Positions 8,639 through 17,500 of a DNA stretch of 64,000 nt are shown here, one piece after another (the first letter of the stretch is position 1; the number at the start of each line of letters is the position of its first letter). The position numbers and the translations under genes were made by a program. Under the pieces are notes generated by a model that ran no database searches, was not told the DNA's origin, and saw only the letters and a program-made list of their open reading frames with translations. The DNA is from Anaerolineae bacterium. GTDB taxonomy: Bacteria > Chloroflexota > Anaerolineae > Aggregatilineales > UBA2796. The stretch lies in contig JAHBVJ010000004.1 in NCBI GenBank assembly GCA_019637615.1, forward strand, positions 265,106 through 329,105, written 5' to 3'.

Positions 8639-10210
8639 ATGAAGCGTTTATTGTGTATTGTATTCCTGTTGTGTTCAACGTTACCGCCACTGCGTACCGC
8701 CCAAGCGCAAGGGCAGGTCGATTGCGGCGTCGTGGATGATATTGACTATCCGATTGACAGCGCCAGCCGCGATCATGATGATTTCGGCATGTACCGGCAG
8801 TGGTTCAACGGCTATCACACTGGCGTCGATATGGCCTTCGACCGCCCCGGCGACGAAATTCAGGCGGTTGCCAAAGGGCGCATCACCTTCAGCGATACGG
8901 CGGGGTGGGATACGGAAAAAGGTGTCGTCATCATCGAGCATCGTTTCCCCGACGGCAATACCTATTTTTCGCTGTACGGGCACATGGAGGAAAGCGATAC
9001 CGTCAAATTTCCGACGGTGGGCACCTGCATCGCCAAGGGAAGTCTCGTCGGCGTGGTAGGACGCCCCTCCCAGAGCGCGCCGCACCTGCATTTCGAAATT
9101 CGCAAGATGCGCGCCAGCACGGGCGGCCCCGGTTACTGGAACGTCGATCCGCTGGATGGCGGTTGGCTGCACCCGATTGATTTTGTCGAACAGTGGAAAC
9201 TGCGCTTCCGTCCCGAATTCCGCGCGGCCTTTTCCGCCACTACCGGCTTGGTCATGCCGCCGCTGATGCAGCCGGACGGCGATCTAGTGCTGGTTGAAGA
9301 CAATTATCTTGAGGCGCTGGACGCGGGCAATCATCAACGCTGGCGGCTGAATGTGCGCGGGTTGATGGGTGCGGTGCTGATGCCTGACGGCAGCATTTTG
9401 GGGCGCACGCTGAACAATCAGGTTGTCGTAGTCGCGGATGGTCGCTTCGTTTCCGCGTGGAATGTCTCGCAACCGCTGCGCTCACCGCCGTTCCGCTTGG
9501 GCGATACGATTGCCTTCGTGTCGGATGATGACTCAGTCGTTGGTTATGGGCAGGACGGCGTGCAGCGCTGGCAAACCCCGCTGTATTCGCGCGTCGAGCG
9601 GTACGTGCAGAGCGGAGACAAGTTAGCGATTGCAGCCTATCAGGATGGCTACAAACTATGGGTGATCGATTCCAGTGGCGCACTGACGTATCAGGGGACG
9701 GCTCCCGCGCCGATCACCCCGATCTCGCTTGGCGACGGCTCGTTCCTGATCCTCGTCGCTTCGCAGATCGCGCTGCTGAAGCCGGATATGTCCATCGAAA
9801 CCTTGCTGGATGCCGGACAACCGCTCGGACGTGATAGCCAGATCGCCCGCGATGCGCAAGGGGATGTCGCGATCTATCCCGGAGACGGCAAATATTTGTA
9901 TTTCTTCGACGCACAGGGTGGGTTACGCTGGCGGCAGGCGATGCCCATCGTCACTTCGCAGCCGCCGCTGCTGGCGATGGGATCGGGCTGCCTGATTTAC
10001 GCGCTGGCAGGCGATGGCACGCTGATCGCGCTGCATCCTGAAGATGGCACACTCGCCAACAGCGTGCGTTTGTTCGCGGGCGGCAATCATTACACGCCCG
10101 CTGCGCGGATGCTGCGCGTAAGTGCGGGGGAACAGGTACAATTCTCGCCGGGGTATCTCTCCGTAGCAACGATTGACGGCGCTACCTTTGGCGGAGTCGA
10201 ATGCCAATGA
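8639..10210 (+). CDS. Exported M23-family metallopeptidase with C-terminal beta-propeller
   Basis: A 523-residue secreted protein starting at ATG 8639 (MKRLLCIVFLLCSTLPPL..., signal peptide cut after RTAQAQ). Residues about 40-190 are a peptidase M23/LytM domain: the metal ligands are in HTGVD (His and Asp) and HLHFE (second His), with YGHM between. M23 enzymes cut peptidoglycan cross-bridges. The remaining ~320 residues have repeated blades with Trp-rich turns (HQRWRL, VQRWQTP, GGLRWRQ), like PQQ-binding beta-propellers, perhaps for protein or wall binding. It overlaps the next gene by 4 bp, which suggests an operon of three genes. Active residues look intact. Confidence 0.85.
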   Translation: MKRLLCIVFLLCSTLPPLRTAQAQGQVDCGVVDDIDYPIDSASRDHDDFGMYRQWFNGYHTGVDMAFDRPGDEIQAVAKGRITFSDTAGWDTEKGVVIIEHRFPDGNTYFSLYGHMEESDTVKFPTVGTCIAKGSLVGVVGRPSQSAPHLHFEIRKMRASTGGPGYWNVDPLDGGWLHPIDFVEQWKLRFRPEFRAAFSATTGLVMPPLMQPDGDLVLVEDNYLEALDAGNHQRWRLNVRGLMGAVLMPDGSILGRTLNNQVVVVADGRFVSAWNVSQPLRSPPFRLGDTIAFVSDDDSVVGYGQDGVQRWQTPLYSRVERYVQSGDKLAIAAYQDGYKLWVIDSSGALTYQGTAPAPITPISLGDGSFLILVASQIALLKPDMSIETLLDAGQPLGRDSQIARDAQGDVAIYPGDGKYLYFFDAQGGLRWRQAMPIVTSQPPLLAMGSGCLIYALAGDGTLIALHPEDGTLANSVRLFAGGNHYTPAARMLRVSAGEQVQFSPGYLSVATIDGATFGGVECQ

Positions 10211-10758
10211 GCGAGGAACAACCATCGATACACGGCGCATATGTGGAATATGGCGTGCGCCAGTATTACGAGACGCACGGTGCAGCCTACCGCAATCCGC
10301 ACGAACCGATCATCCGTGAACTGCTGGCGCTGGCAGTGCAGACGTGGCGGCTCGATCTCAGCCATGTGCTCGATCTGGCGTGCGGCAGCGGCGAAGTCAC
10401 CTTGGCGCTGCGTCCACTCGGCGCGGACAACATCGAGGGGATCGATCCGTTCACCGCGCAAGCCTATCAAGAGCGCACGGGACAAACCGCCGATGCATTC
10501 ACGTTTGAACAGATCGCCAGCGGTGTTCTGGCAGGGCGTCAGTACAGTGTGATCGTGTGCAGTTTCGCGCTGCATCTGGTTGCCGTGTCTTGGTTGCCTG
10601 CACTGTGCTACCAGCTCGCGCAGATCAGCCCTGCGCTGTTGATCCTGACTCCGCACAAGCGCCCGATCCTTAAGCCGGAATGGGGCTGGAACGCGCCATC
10701 GGAACTCATCCATAAACGGGTGAGGGCACGTCTGTATACACGCACTGAAGGAAGCTGA
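10207..10758 (+). CDS. Class I SAM-dependent methyltransferase
   Basis: A 183-residue cytoplasmic methyltransferase. Motif I is VLDLACGSGEVTLAL (about residues 54-68), followed by the acidic loop GIDPF after beta-2 and a motif IV-like VIVCSFALHLV. The end of the Rossmann fold is short, so it may be a minimal enzyme of the Methyltransf_11/25 type. ATG 10207 overlaps the previous stop as ATGA; another ATG two codons earlier (10201) is also possible. It sits between the peptidase and dehydrogenase genes in one transcription unit. Substrate unknown. Confidence 0.78.
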   Translation: MSEEQPSIHGAYVEYGVRQYYETHGAAYRNPHEPIIRELLALAVQTWRLDLSHVLDLACGSGEVTLALRPLGADNIEGIDPFTAQAYQERTGQTADAFTFEQIASGVLAGRQYSVIVCSFALHLVAVSWLPALCYQLAQISPALLILTPHKRPILKPEWGWNAPSELIHKRVRARLYTRTEGS

Positions 10759-10760
10759 AC

Positions 10761-11774
10761 ATGACTCGACCACGCCTATTGTGGTTAACGGATCGCAGCG
10801 AATGGCATCAGCAGCGTGCGCTTGAAGCCGCCCCGTCCGACATCGAGGTGATCATGCGGCGGCACCCCGCCGAAGCTGATCTGCTGGCGCTGCTGCCGAG
10901 CACGGAGTTCGTGGTGTCCGAGCGCAGCGAACCCGTCACGGCGGCGATGATCGCGGCAGCGCCAAACCTGAAACTGATCTTGCGGCACGGTTCGTTGAGC
11001 TATGACATCGACATCGACGCAGCGACGAAGGCGGGCGTCAAAGTCTCGGTGCAGCCCGTCTTGGGGACGGTTACCTGCGCGGAACACGCATTAATGATGA
11101 TGCTGGCAGTCGTCAAGCGGCTGCGACGTGGCTTGGATGCAGCGCTGCGGGCGGATCACGGCTTGCCGCCGAAACGCACCGATGAAAACACCTTCGCGTA
11201 TAACTGGCTTGGCTACACGGACATCGGCAGGTTGATCGGGAGCGCGGTCGCGATTTTAGGCATGGGCGAGATCGGCGTAGAATTGACGCGGCGGTTGATC
11301 GCCTTCCGTCCGAGCGCGATTCTGTATAACAAGCGCCGTCCGTTTCCGCCGAGCGTAGAACGTGAATTACGTCTTACGTACGCCGATCTGGCGACCTGTG
11401 TACAGCAGGCAGATGTGCTGGTGTCTCTGCTACCATATGGCTCTGAAACCGACCAGATGCTGAACGCGGCAGTCTTCGCCCGGATGAAGCCAACAGCGGC
11501 GATCATTCACGCGGGCAGTGGCAGCGTGATCGATGAACAGGCGTTGATCGCGGCGCTGCAAGCAGGCCAATTGATGGGTGCGGCGCTGGACACCTACGAA
11601 TATGAACCGCTGCAACCCGATCATCCGTTGGTGCAAGCCGCCCGCGATCCGCATCTTAACTTGCTGCTGACGCCGCATACTGCCGGAGCTTCACTGCCGC
11701 CGGGACGTGCCGACGATTACGCCGAGATCGTGCGGTTTTTGCGCAACGAACCACTGCATTTCGCGGTCAACTAA
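10761..11774 (+). CDS. D-2-hydroxyacid dehydrogenase family protein, catalytic Arg replaced
   Basis: A 337-residue NAD(P)-binding protein of the D-isomer-specific 2-hydroxyacid dehydrogenase family. The dinucleotide fold is seen at AILGMGEIGVEL (residues about 164-175). In the family an Arg-Glu-His triad catalyses hydride transfer. Glu280 (DTYEYEP) and His306 (LTPHTAG) are present, but the Arg of the usual ARG motif is replaced: the segment reads IHAGSGSVIDE, putting Ser253 in its place. So it may be inactive, or act on another substrate, or use Arg elsewhere. The gene starts 2 bp after the methyltransferase stop and is the last of this operon. Confidence 0.8.
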   Translation: MTRPRLLWLTDRSEWHQQRALEAAPSDIEVIMRRHPAEADLLALLPSTEFVVSERSEPVTAAMIAAAPNLKLILRHGSLSYDIDIDAATKAGVKVSVQPVLGTVTCAEHALMMMLAVVKRLRRGLDAALRADHGLPPKRTDENTFAYNWLGYTDIGRLIGSAVAILGMGEIGVELTRRLIAFRPSAILYNKRRPFPPSVERELRLTYADLATCVQQADVLVSLLPYGSETDQMLNAAVFARMKPTAAIIHAGSGSVIDEQALIAALQAGQLMGAALDTYEYEPLQPDHPLVQAARDPHLNLLLTPHTAGASLPPGRADDYAEIVRFLRNEPLHFAVN

Positions 11775-11776
11775 GC

Positions 11777-12106
11777 CTATTCGAAATCACCGGGGTAGAT
11801 GCGCCGCCACAGCAGATACAAGCTCGCGCCGACCAGCGCCACTTGCAACACGAGGAATAGATAGTGCTCGATTGGCAGGAAACCAACCGTCAACCCCAAT
11901 ACGCGGGAACCATCGAAATACTGTACGCCGCGCGCCGCCATAAAGTTGCTCCACAGCGCGATATACACGCTGAGAAAAAGTACCAGTATAAGGGCGGCAT
12001 AATGGCGCGTGCGCAGACTGCCTCGCAAGCGTACGACCACCAGCACGAGCGGCAGCGCCATAAACAGGATCACGAATAACAGATAAGGCACAGTCGATTC
12101 CACCAT
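11777..12106 (-). CDS. Small membrane protein, lycopene cyclase domain-like
   Basis: A 109-residue protein with three predicted membrane helices (residues about 7-25, 38-56, 79-100). The segment FLPIEHYLFLVLQ resembles the PxEExxFF motif of CrtYc/CrtYd heterodimeric lycopene beta-cyclases, in which the two acidic residues matter for cyclisation. Here the second acid is His. A normal enzyme needs two such halves; only one is present in the window. Either the partner is elsewhere or this is a non-carotenoid relative. It converges on the dehydrogenase gene, ending 2 bp from it. Confidence 0.6.
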   Translation of the reverse strand: MVESTVPYLLFVILFMALPLVLVVVRLRGSLRTRHYAALILVLFLSVYIALWSNFMAARGVQYFDGSRVLGLTVGFLPIEHYLFLVLQVALVGASLYLLWRRIYPGDFE

Positions 12107-12468
12107 CGCCAGATATGCTGGCCTAACTCTATCCGCAATTATAGACTATCAGGACAACTCGCGGGATTATATAAGTTTGGGATTCCCTACAAACTGTTAG
12201 GAGCCGCGTCGCTCTGCGTAGGGATCGAGGATTCCTCAAATAAGGATTATCGTTGTACAATCGCCAAAAAGATTTAGAGTGCATGATTTTTAGTTTTTTA
12301 CAAGGACTGAACGATAAAGTGGCCTCAATACAAATCATACTCACACTTGGGTAATCGGTGACCGACAGAGTGCTAATTCTCTGGTTGGTTAGCATCGTAT
12401 CGCAAGCTAGTCACAATCGACATTGTTGCTACCATCGCCAATATTGCTGACGCAGGGAGAGAATTTTC
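12107..12468. other. 362-bp intergenic region with hairpins, between divergent genes
   Basis: No convincing gene. It is AT-rich against its neighbours. It holds a long-range inverted repeat TCCCTAC (12184-12190) with GTAGGGA (12218-12224), the palindrome TCGGTGACCGA (12355-12365) and TGCTAA/TTAGCA around 12371-12394. It must contain the promoters for both flanking genes. I could not match it to a known riboswitch class. Confidence 0.4.
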
Positions 12469-13566
12469 GTGCGTGTTTTAGTGACCGGTCATCAAGGCTA
12501 CATCGGCTCTGTACTGGTGCCGCTGCTGTTAGAAGCGAAGCATGAAGTCATCGGGTTGGATAGTGGGCTATTCAGGGATTGCGTGATCGGGCAAGAGTAC
12601 GGTCAGATAACCACTATCTTCAAGGACATTCGCGACGTAACCAGCGACGACTTGGCAGAGGTCTATGCCATCATCCACTTGGCAGGGATGTCCTTTCATG
12701 GGGGCGATCTGGATGCGCGCCTCACATACGACGTCAACTATAATGGCACGCTGCAATTGGCGAGCCTCGCCAAATTCACGGGCGTGCGGCGCTTTATTAC
12801 GCTCTCTACGTATGACGGTGCGCCGGTACCTGACTATATCCGCAGTGGGGACGACTTGTTCCGCAAGGCACCAGAGCTGGCGGAGCACTTCATCGGGCGC
12901 TTTTTGGAAGAAGACATTTCGCGCTTGGCCTCCGCCGAGTTCGCGCCGTCGTTCTTGCGGTGCAACAGCATTTACGGCTTTTCCCCGCACATCCGGCTCG
13001 ACCTGCCCGTGAACCAGATCATCGCGTCGGCAGTGACGACAGGCGAAGCATACGTCCCGATCTTCAATGAGGCATTCCACCCCGGTACCCATGTGCAAGA
13101 CGTGGCAGGGGCGATCTTGGGCGTGTTGCAAGCACCGCAGCAGTTGGTATACCGCAAATGGTACAGCCTGAGCAACGTCGGCGGCCCCATCGAACCAGAT
13201 GCCTTCGCGGAAATCCTTAAGGAAGCGGTACCGGGATGCAGTGTCATTTTTGTCGAGTCCGATGCGACTCGCAAAACGTCGCCCAGTCCCTATGACCGCC
13301 TGAGCGAAGACCTCCCTTACTTCCGTCCGAATTGGAGCATCCGTGAAGGAATCGAGCAGTTGATCGAAGCCTTTGCCGCGTACCGATTGCAAGCCAGTGA
13401 TATTCAAGCGGGACGGTTCAATCGTCGCATGTATATGCTGCGGTTGATTAGGGAAGGGAAGGTGGACACAAGCTTGAGATGGTTTGACGCAAGCAATCGT
13501 CGTGGCCCTTTTTCCCAAGCCCCGGGTCAGCGTTCAACGCCAGCGACCAACCGACTCAGCTTCTGA
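12469..13566 (+). CDS. NAD-dependent epimerase/dehydratase-like SDR lacking the YxxxK pair
   Basis: A 365-residue extended short-chain dehydrogenase. The N-terminal dinucleotide motif is VTGHQGYIG (residues 5-13), then FKDIRD and the conserved IIHLAGMS (about 69-75), and STYDG in place of the usual S-S active-site strand. Extended SDRs of nucleotide-sugar metabolism have a catalytic Tyr-xxx-Lys; in the aligned stretch AEHFIGRFLEED the two positions are Phe141 and Phe145. C-terminally GTHVQDVAGA and LSNVGG fit the family. GTG start 12469 with GGGAG upstream. The sugar-nucleotide fold is likely, but a standard epimerase reaction is doubtful. About 40 C-terminal residues are low-complexity. Confidence 0.75.
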   Translation: MRVLVTGHQGYIGSVLVPLLLEAKHEVIGLDSGLFRDCVIGQEYGQITTIFKDIRDVTSDDLAEVYAIIHLAGMSFHGGDLDARLTYDVNYNGTLQLASLAKFTGVRRFITLSTYDGAPVPDYIRSGDDLFRKAPELAEHFIGRFLEEDISRLASAEFAPSFLRCNSIYGFSPHIRLDLPVNQIIASAVTTGEAYVPIFNEAFHPGTHVQDVAGAILGVLQAPQQLVYRKWYSLSNVGGPIEPDAFAEILKEAVPGCSVIFVESDATRKTSPSPYDRLSEDLPYFRPNWSIREGIEQLIEAFAAYRLQASDIQAGRFNRRMYMLRLIREGKVDTSLRWFDASNRRGPFSQAPGQRSTPATNRLSF

Positions 13567-13622
13567 ACAGAGAAGACAAGTCCGTCTGGGGCAATAACTG
13601 AAACAATCACTGAAAACTGAAC

Positions 13623-13657
13623 GAGGCTCACGTTCGAACGTGAGCCTCTTATTTTTC
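13623..13657 (+). terminator. Intrinsic terminator after the SDR gene
   Basis: GAGGCTCACGTTC pairs perfectly with GAACGTGAGCCTC (13-bp arms, the tip closing on itself), followed by TTATTTTT. It lies 57 bp after the SDR stop and before the convergent FHA gene. Confidence 0.88.
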
Positions 13658-13692
13658 GCAGTATACGAATAGCGTGTTGGGGAACGGAACCG

Positions 13693-14181
13693 TCATTCCA
13701 AGGGATTCAAGAGGAGTTGTACTTGCAATTCCATGCCGCCCAACAGCAGTAGATCGCCGTGCCGCACCACATGCCCGCGACCGGGATCGAGCCGGACGCC
13801 GTTCAGCCGCGTGCCGTTGACGCTGTGAAGGTCTTCTACCATCACGCCCTCACCATCCAAGCGGATGCTCAGATGACGCCGGGACACGCCGAGTTGTTCC
13901 GCGCCGAAGGGCTTGAGATCGACATTCGGCACCACATCGGACTTCGGATCGGAGCGTCCTACGGATAACGAGGAGGTCAGGGTGATGATCAGTTCCACCT
14001 GTACCTGCGTGATGAGGAAGGCGACGCGCCAAGGCCGGATGCCTCCCAGATCGACGGTATCTGGTCGAGTGACGACTACTTCAGCGTCAGCAGTCTGGGT
14101 ACTACCAAGCATGGAAGTCGTTTTTGGTGGAATTTTGCCTTTGTCTGTTGCAGTTCTATCTGTCCCAAATCTGTCGCTCAC
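13693..14181 (-). CDS. FHA-domain protein
   Basis: A 162-residue protein: about 65 N-terminal residues without a clear domain, then one forkhead-associated domain. Core residues are present: VGRSD (near 77), GVSRRHLSI (about 98-106), the SVNGTRLNG loop and a glycine-rich end. FHA domains bind phosphothreonine peptides, so a Ser/Thr kinase partner is expected, but none is encoded in the window. The N-terminal stretch IRPWRVAFLITQVQVELIITL could be part of the fold or a weak membrane-associated strand. It is divergent from the large kinase fusion gene, with a 322-bp gap between them. Confidence 0.85.
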   Translation of the reverse strand: MSDRFGTDRTATDKGKIPPKTTSMLGSTQTADAEVVVTRPDTVDLGGIRPWRVAFLITQVQVELIITLTSSLSVGRSDPKSDVVPNVDLKPFGAEQLGVSRRHLSIRLDGEGVMVEDLHSVNGTRLNGVRLDPGRGHVVRHGDLLLLGGMELQVQLLLNPLE

Positions 14182-14503
14182 CGTTAGGAACTCCCTACTG
14201 CTCGTTAGAAATTCTCAACTTTGTACCCAACCCGCGAAGAATTTCACCATTTTTTACGAACACGGATAGTTTACCACTTTTTTGTGTGTTAAAGTTGTGA
14301 GGGATAATTGTTCAATGTTTAAGAATGGACTATCCTATGTATTAGCATTCAATACCATCCAATTATATCAGTCTGGCTCACGTTGATGCCCCCTTCCAAC
14401 GTCGGTAAGTCGTAGCTGAAACGCTGGAGGAACTGAGTTAGCCTGTCTGCACATTCCTCTCGTATTATCGTGTTCAGGTAGTTGCGTTGTGTGAGGTTGA
14501 GTA
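14182..14503. other. 322-bp AT-rich divergent promoter region
   Basis: No gene seen. The stretch is clearly richer in A and T than the coding DNA around it and separates the FHA gene from the fusion kinase gene, so promoters for both should lie here. I found no clear operator repeat and no perfect -35/-10 pair. Confidence 0.45.
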
Positions 14504-17500
14504 ATGACCGTTAACCGGATTTCGCTGATTATGCTGGTAAGCCAAGATAAGGACGAGCGCATTTCGGCTGCCTTACCAGAAGACTGCGAACTGCACCCGT
14601 ACGATGATATTCGGGACGCTGTAAAAACCTTACAGAACATCCGCTATGATTTGATCATGCTGGATGAGGGCTTGTTCAAAGACAAGACCATGGCGCTCGT
14701 CACCGAACTCAAGCGGCGCTATCCGTACATTCCGTTGGTGGTGATCACGGAATCACAGGATGGCGCCTACCAAGAAAAGCTGACACAAGCTGGCGCGGAT
14801 GACTGCATCACGGAAAAGCTGCCCAAGAAGCAGTTCCATTTCCACATCAATATGCTGCTCAAGCAGCATGACCGCAATCAGGCGCTCGTCAACCTGAACC
14901 ACAATTTGCATCTGATGGCCTCGCTCTCGCAATTGCTGTACAGCACGTCGGATTCATATACGCTTATTCTGCAAGCAATCAAATTCATTCGATCTGCTTT
15001 CCAACTGTACGGCATGGCCTTCATCCTGCGCGAAGGCGAAGTCTTCCGCATGTACGCAGGTGGCGAGGAAGTCGTCAGCAAGAACAAATTGTACGAGAGC
15101 ATCGTGCGGCCTGAAGAGTTCGATCCGTTTTTGTGGACGGTGCGCAACAAAGTCATTCAGATTTACAAGGACATCACGCGCAATCCCAACTACCGCGCGA
15201 TCCCGATCCTGAACCGCGCCGAGTCAGTCGCCATCATCCCGCTGACCTACCAGTACGAGACGTTCGGCGCGATGGGCATCTACGCGGGGCCGGGGCAGGT
15301 CTTGACGCACGAAGACGTGATCGTGTATGAGCGCTACGGGGCGCAGTTGATCTCCGCCTTGCAAAACGCCAGCCAGCACCGCGAACAGCGCTTCAACATC
15401 CAATCCAGCCAGCAGCTATTACGTGCGTGGCAGTTATTCGCGGGACTGCAAGCGCCGGACGAGATCGCTGGCACGTTATGTAATTTGCTTGAGGAAATCT
15501 CGCACGTTGGGCACGCCTTCGTATGGTTCAACGAAGATGCGCGCGGCAATTACGCGGAGATTCTGGCGGATACGAAAAACAGCTACATCGTCCAGAATTA
15601 TGAGGCGTTGCGCAAGCGCGGCATGGTCGGTGCGGTCGTCCAAGCTTTCGGGGAAGAGACGCAGCCGACGATCATCGAGGTAGACTCATCCCAAGATGGA
15701 ACGCTGACGCAGTTGTCGCGGATGCTGTCGGTGCGGCGGCTGGTCGTGCTGCCGATTGTGAGCGCGGGTGATACTGTCGGTGGCGTGATCGCGGGCATCA
15801 CCGAGGACGTAAACATCGGGCAGGAAGAACTCAACCAGATGTCCGGCCTGACAGTGATCGCGGGGCAGGCACTGGAGCGCATCGTCCTGACTTCCGCCGT
15901 GACGGAGCGCAACAACCGCTTGGAAGCCATCCTGAAAAGCGTGTCCGAAGGTATCTTCTTCATCGATGACAACGACAAAGTCACGTTTTGCAGCCCGCAA
16001 GTCACCGAGCTAACCAAGATCGGCATCCATAAGGTGCTGCACCAGAATTCCGACCTGATCTTCAATGAACTGGCAGCAGCGACGAATAACGCGGCGGCAA
16101 CCCTCAGCCAATTGCAGGCCGGACGTGCTGCCGTCGTCAGCACCGATTACCGCAACGGCGACTATCCGATCACGGAACTGGCGCTGGTCAATCAAGAACG
16201 CACCGTGACGCTAGAATTCGTCAAGATCGATGGGCGCAACCCGCGCAAAATGAGTTGGGCTGGCGTGCTGCGTGTCGAAACGCCGAGCGCGCCGCAGAAC
16301 CGCTTCCAATCGCAGATTATCAACGTGGCGTCGGACAGTTTACGCATCCCTTACGCACATCTACGCAGCCTGATCAATACACTGTCCGAGCAGCACGGGC
16401 ACTTCGGCTATCGGGAGCGCGATCAACTGCTGCGGCAGATTGAAGACAGCGTCGAACGATTCGGCGGTTTGTGGAGCAACTTCCTCGACATCCAGAGCTT
16501 GGAAAGCGGCGATCTGCAATTGCAGCGTGACAGCGCCAACCTGTACGAGTTGATGCTGCGCATCGTCAATAACCGCCAAGTCAACAAGTATCAGCGCCAG
16601 ATCAAGCTGGAAGTTTCGCCAACGCTGCCGCCGCTGAAGATCGATGAATTTCGCATCGAGCAAGCGTTGACAGATGTAATCTTGTTCGCCGTAGATTCTG
16701 GCGGCGGACGCGGCGATATTCACATCAAGGTAGACGGCGTCGATCAGGAGGTGGTGATCAGCATCGCCAGCGATGCCTCGACCATCGCCACTGATCAATA
16801 TGAGCGCATCTTCGATCCGTACTATCTGCATGAAGGGCGGACGATGCGCGGTCTGTATACCGCCCGCGAGTTAGTGCGCCGTCATGGTGGGCATACATGG
16901 GCGGATGGCACACAGGGCATGACCATCAAGGTTGCGCTGCCCACCGCCGCCAGTGGCAGCAAGCCGCTCGAACCGAAAGGCCCGCCCACGCCGCCCGTCG
17001 ATACCGCGATCCTGCTCTCCGAGCCGCCCTCGTTGCGTGCGCCGAACCGCGCCCCAAGCCGTTCGCTGACCACGATCATGCTGATCGAAGGCGAATCGGC
17101 GTTGACCCGCACGCTCAACAATAAGCTGCTTGAGCAGAAATTCGACGTGCTGCCGTATCGTTACGGCGATGAAGCGCTGGAAGACCTGAACTCGGTGCGG
17201 CTCGATCTCGTGGTGATTGACGTGACGGTGGAAGACATCAACGGACTGGAACTCTGCAAGCGCATTCGCCAGCGCAGCGAAGTGCCGATCATCCTGCTGG
17301 CGGATAAGGCCAGCGACTCGGATCGTGTGCAGGGCTTGAATGCTGGCGCGGATGACTACCTGACGCGCCCGATCAGCGAAGACGAAATCATGGCACGCTT
17401 GCAGGTGATCTTCAAGCGCAAGGATTTGCCGGATCGCCTGAGTGAGCCGTTGGTGGTCGGGGAACTGTACATCGACTTCGCCCGCCGCCAGGTCTTCATC

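Noticed and set aside
12129..12395. An 88-codon minus-strand frame in the 362-bp gap
   Set aside because: Composition unlike the neighbouring genes, no ribosome binding site, no domain; hairpins explain the region better.
12568..13518. A 316-codon open frame antisense to the SDR gene
   Set aside because: The SDR strand has a clear NAD motif and start signal; the antisense translation is featureless.
13631..13640. Possible tRNA T-arm signal (GTTCGAAC)
   Set aside because: The bases are the tip of a perfect terminator hairpin; no acceptor or anticodon arms are nearby.
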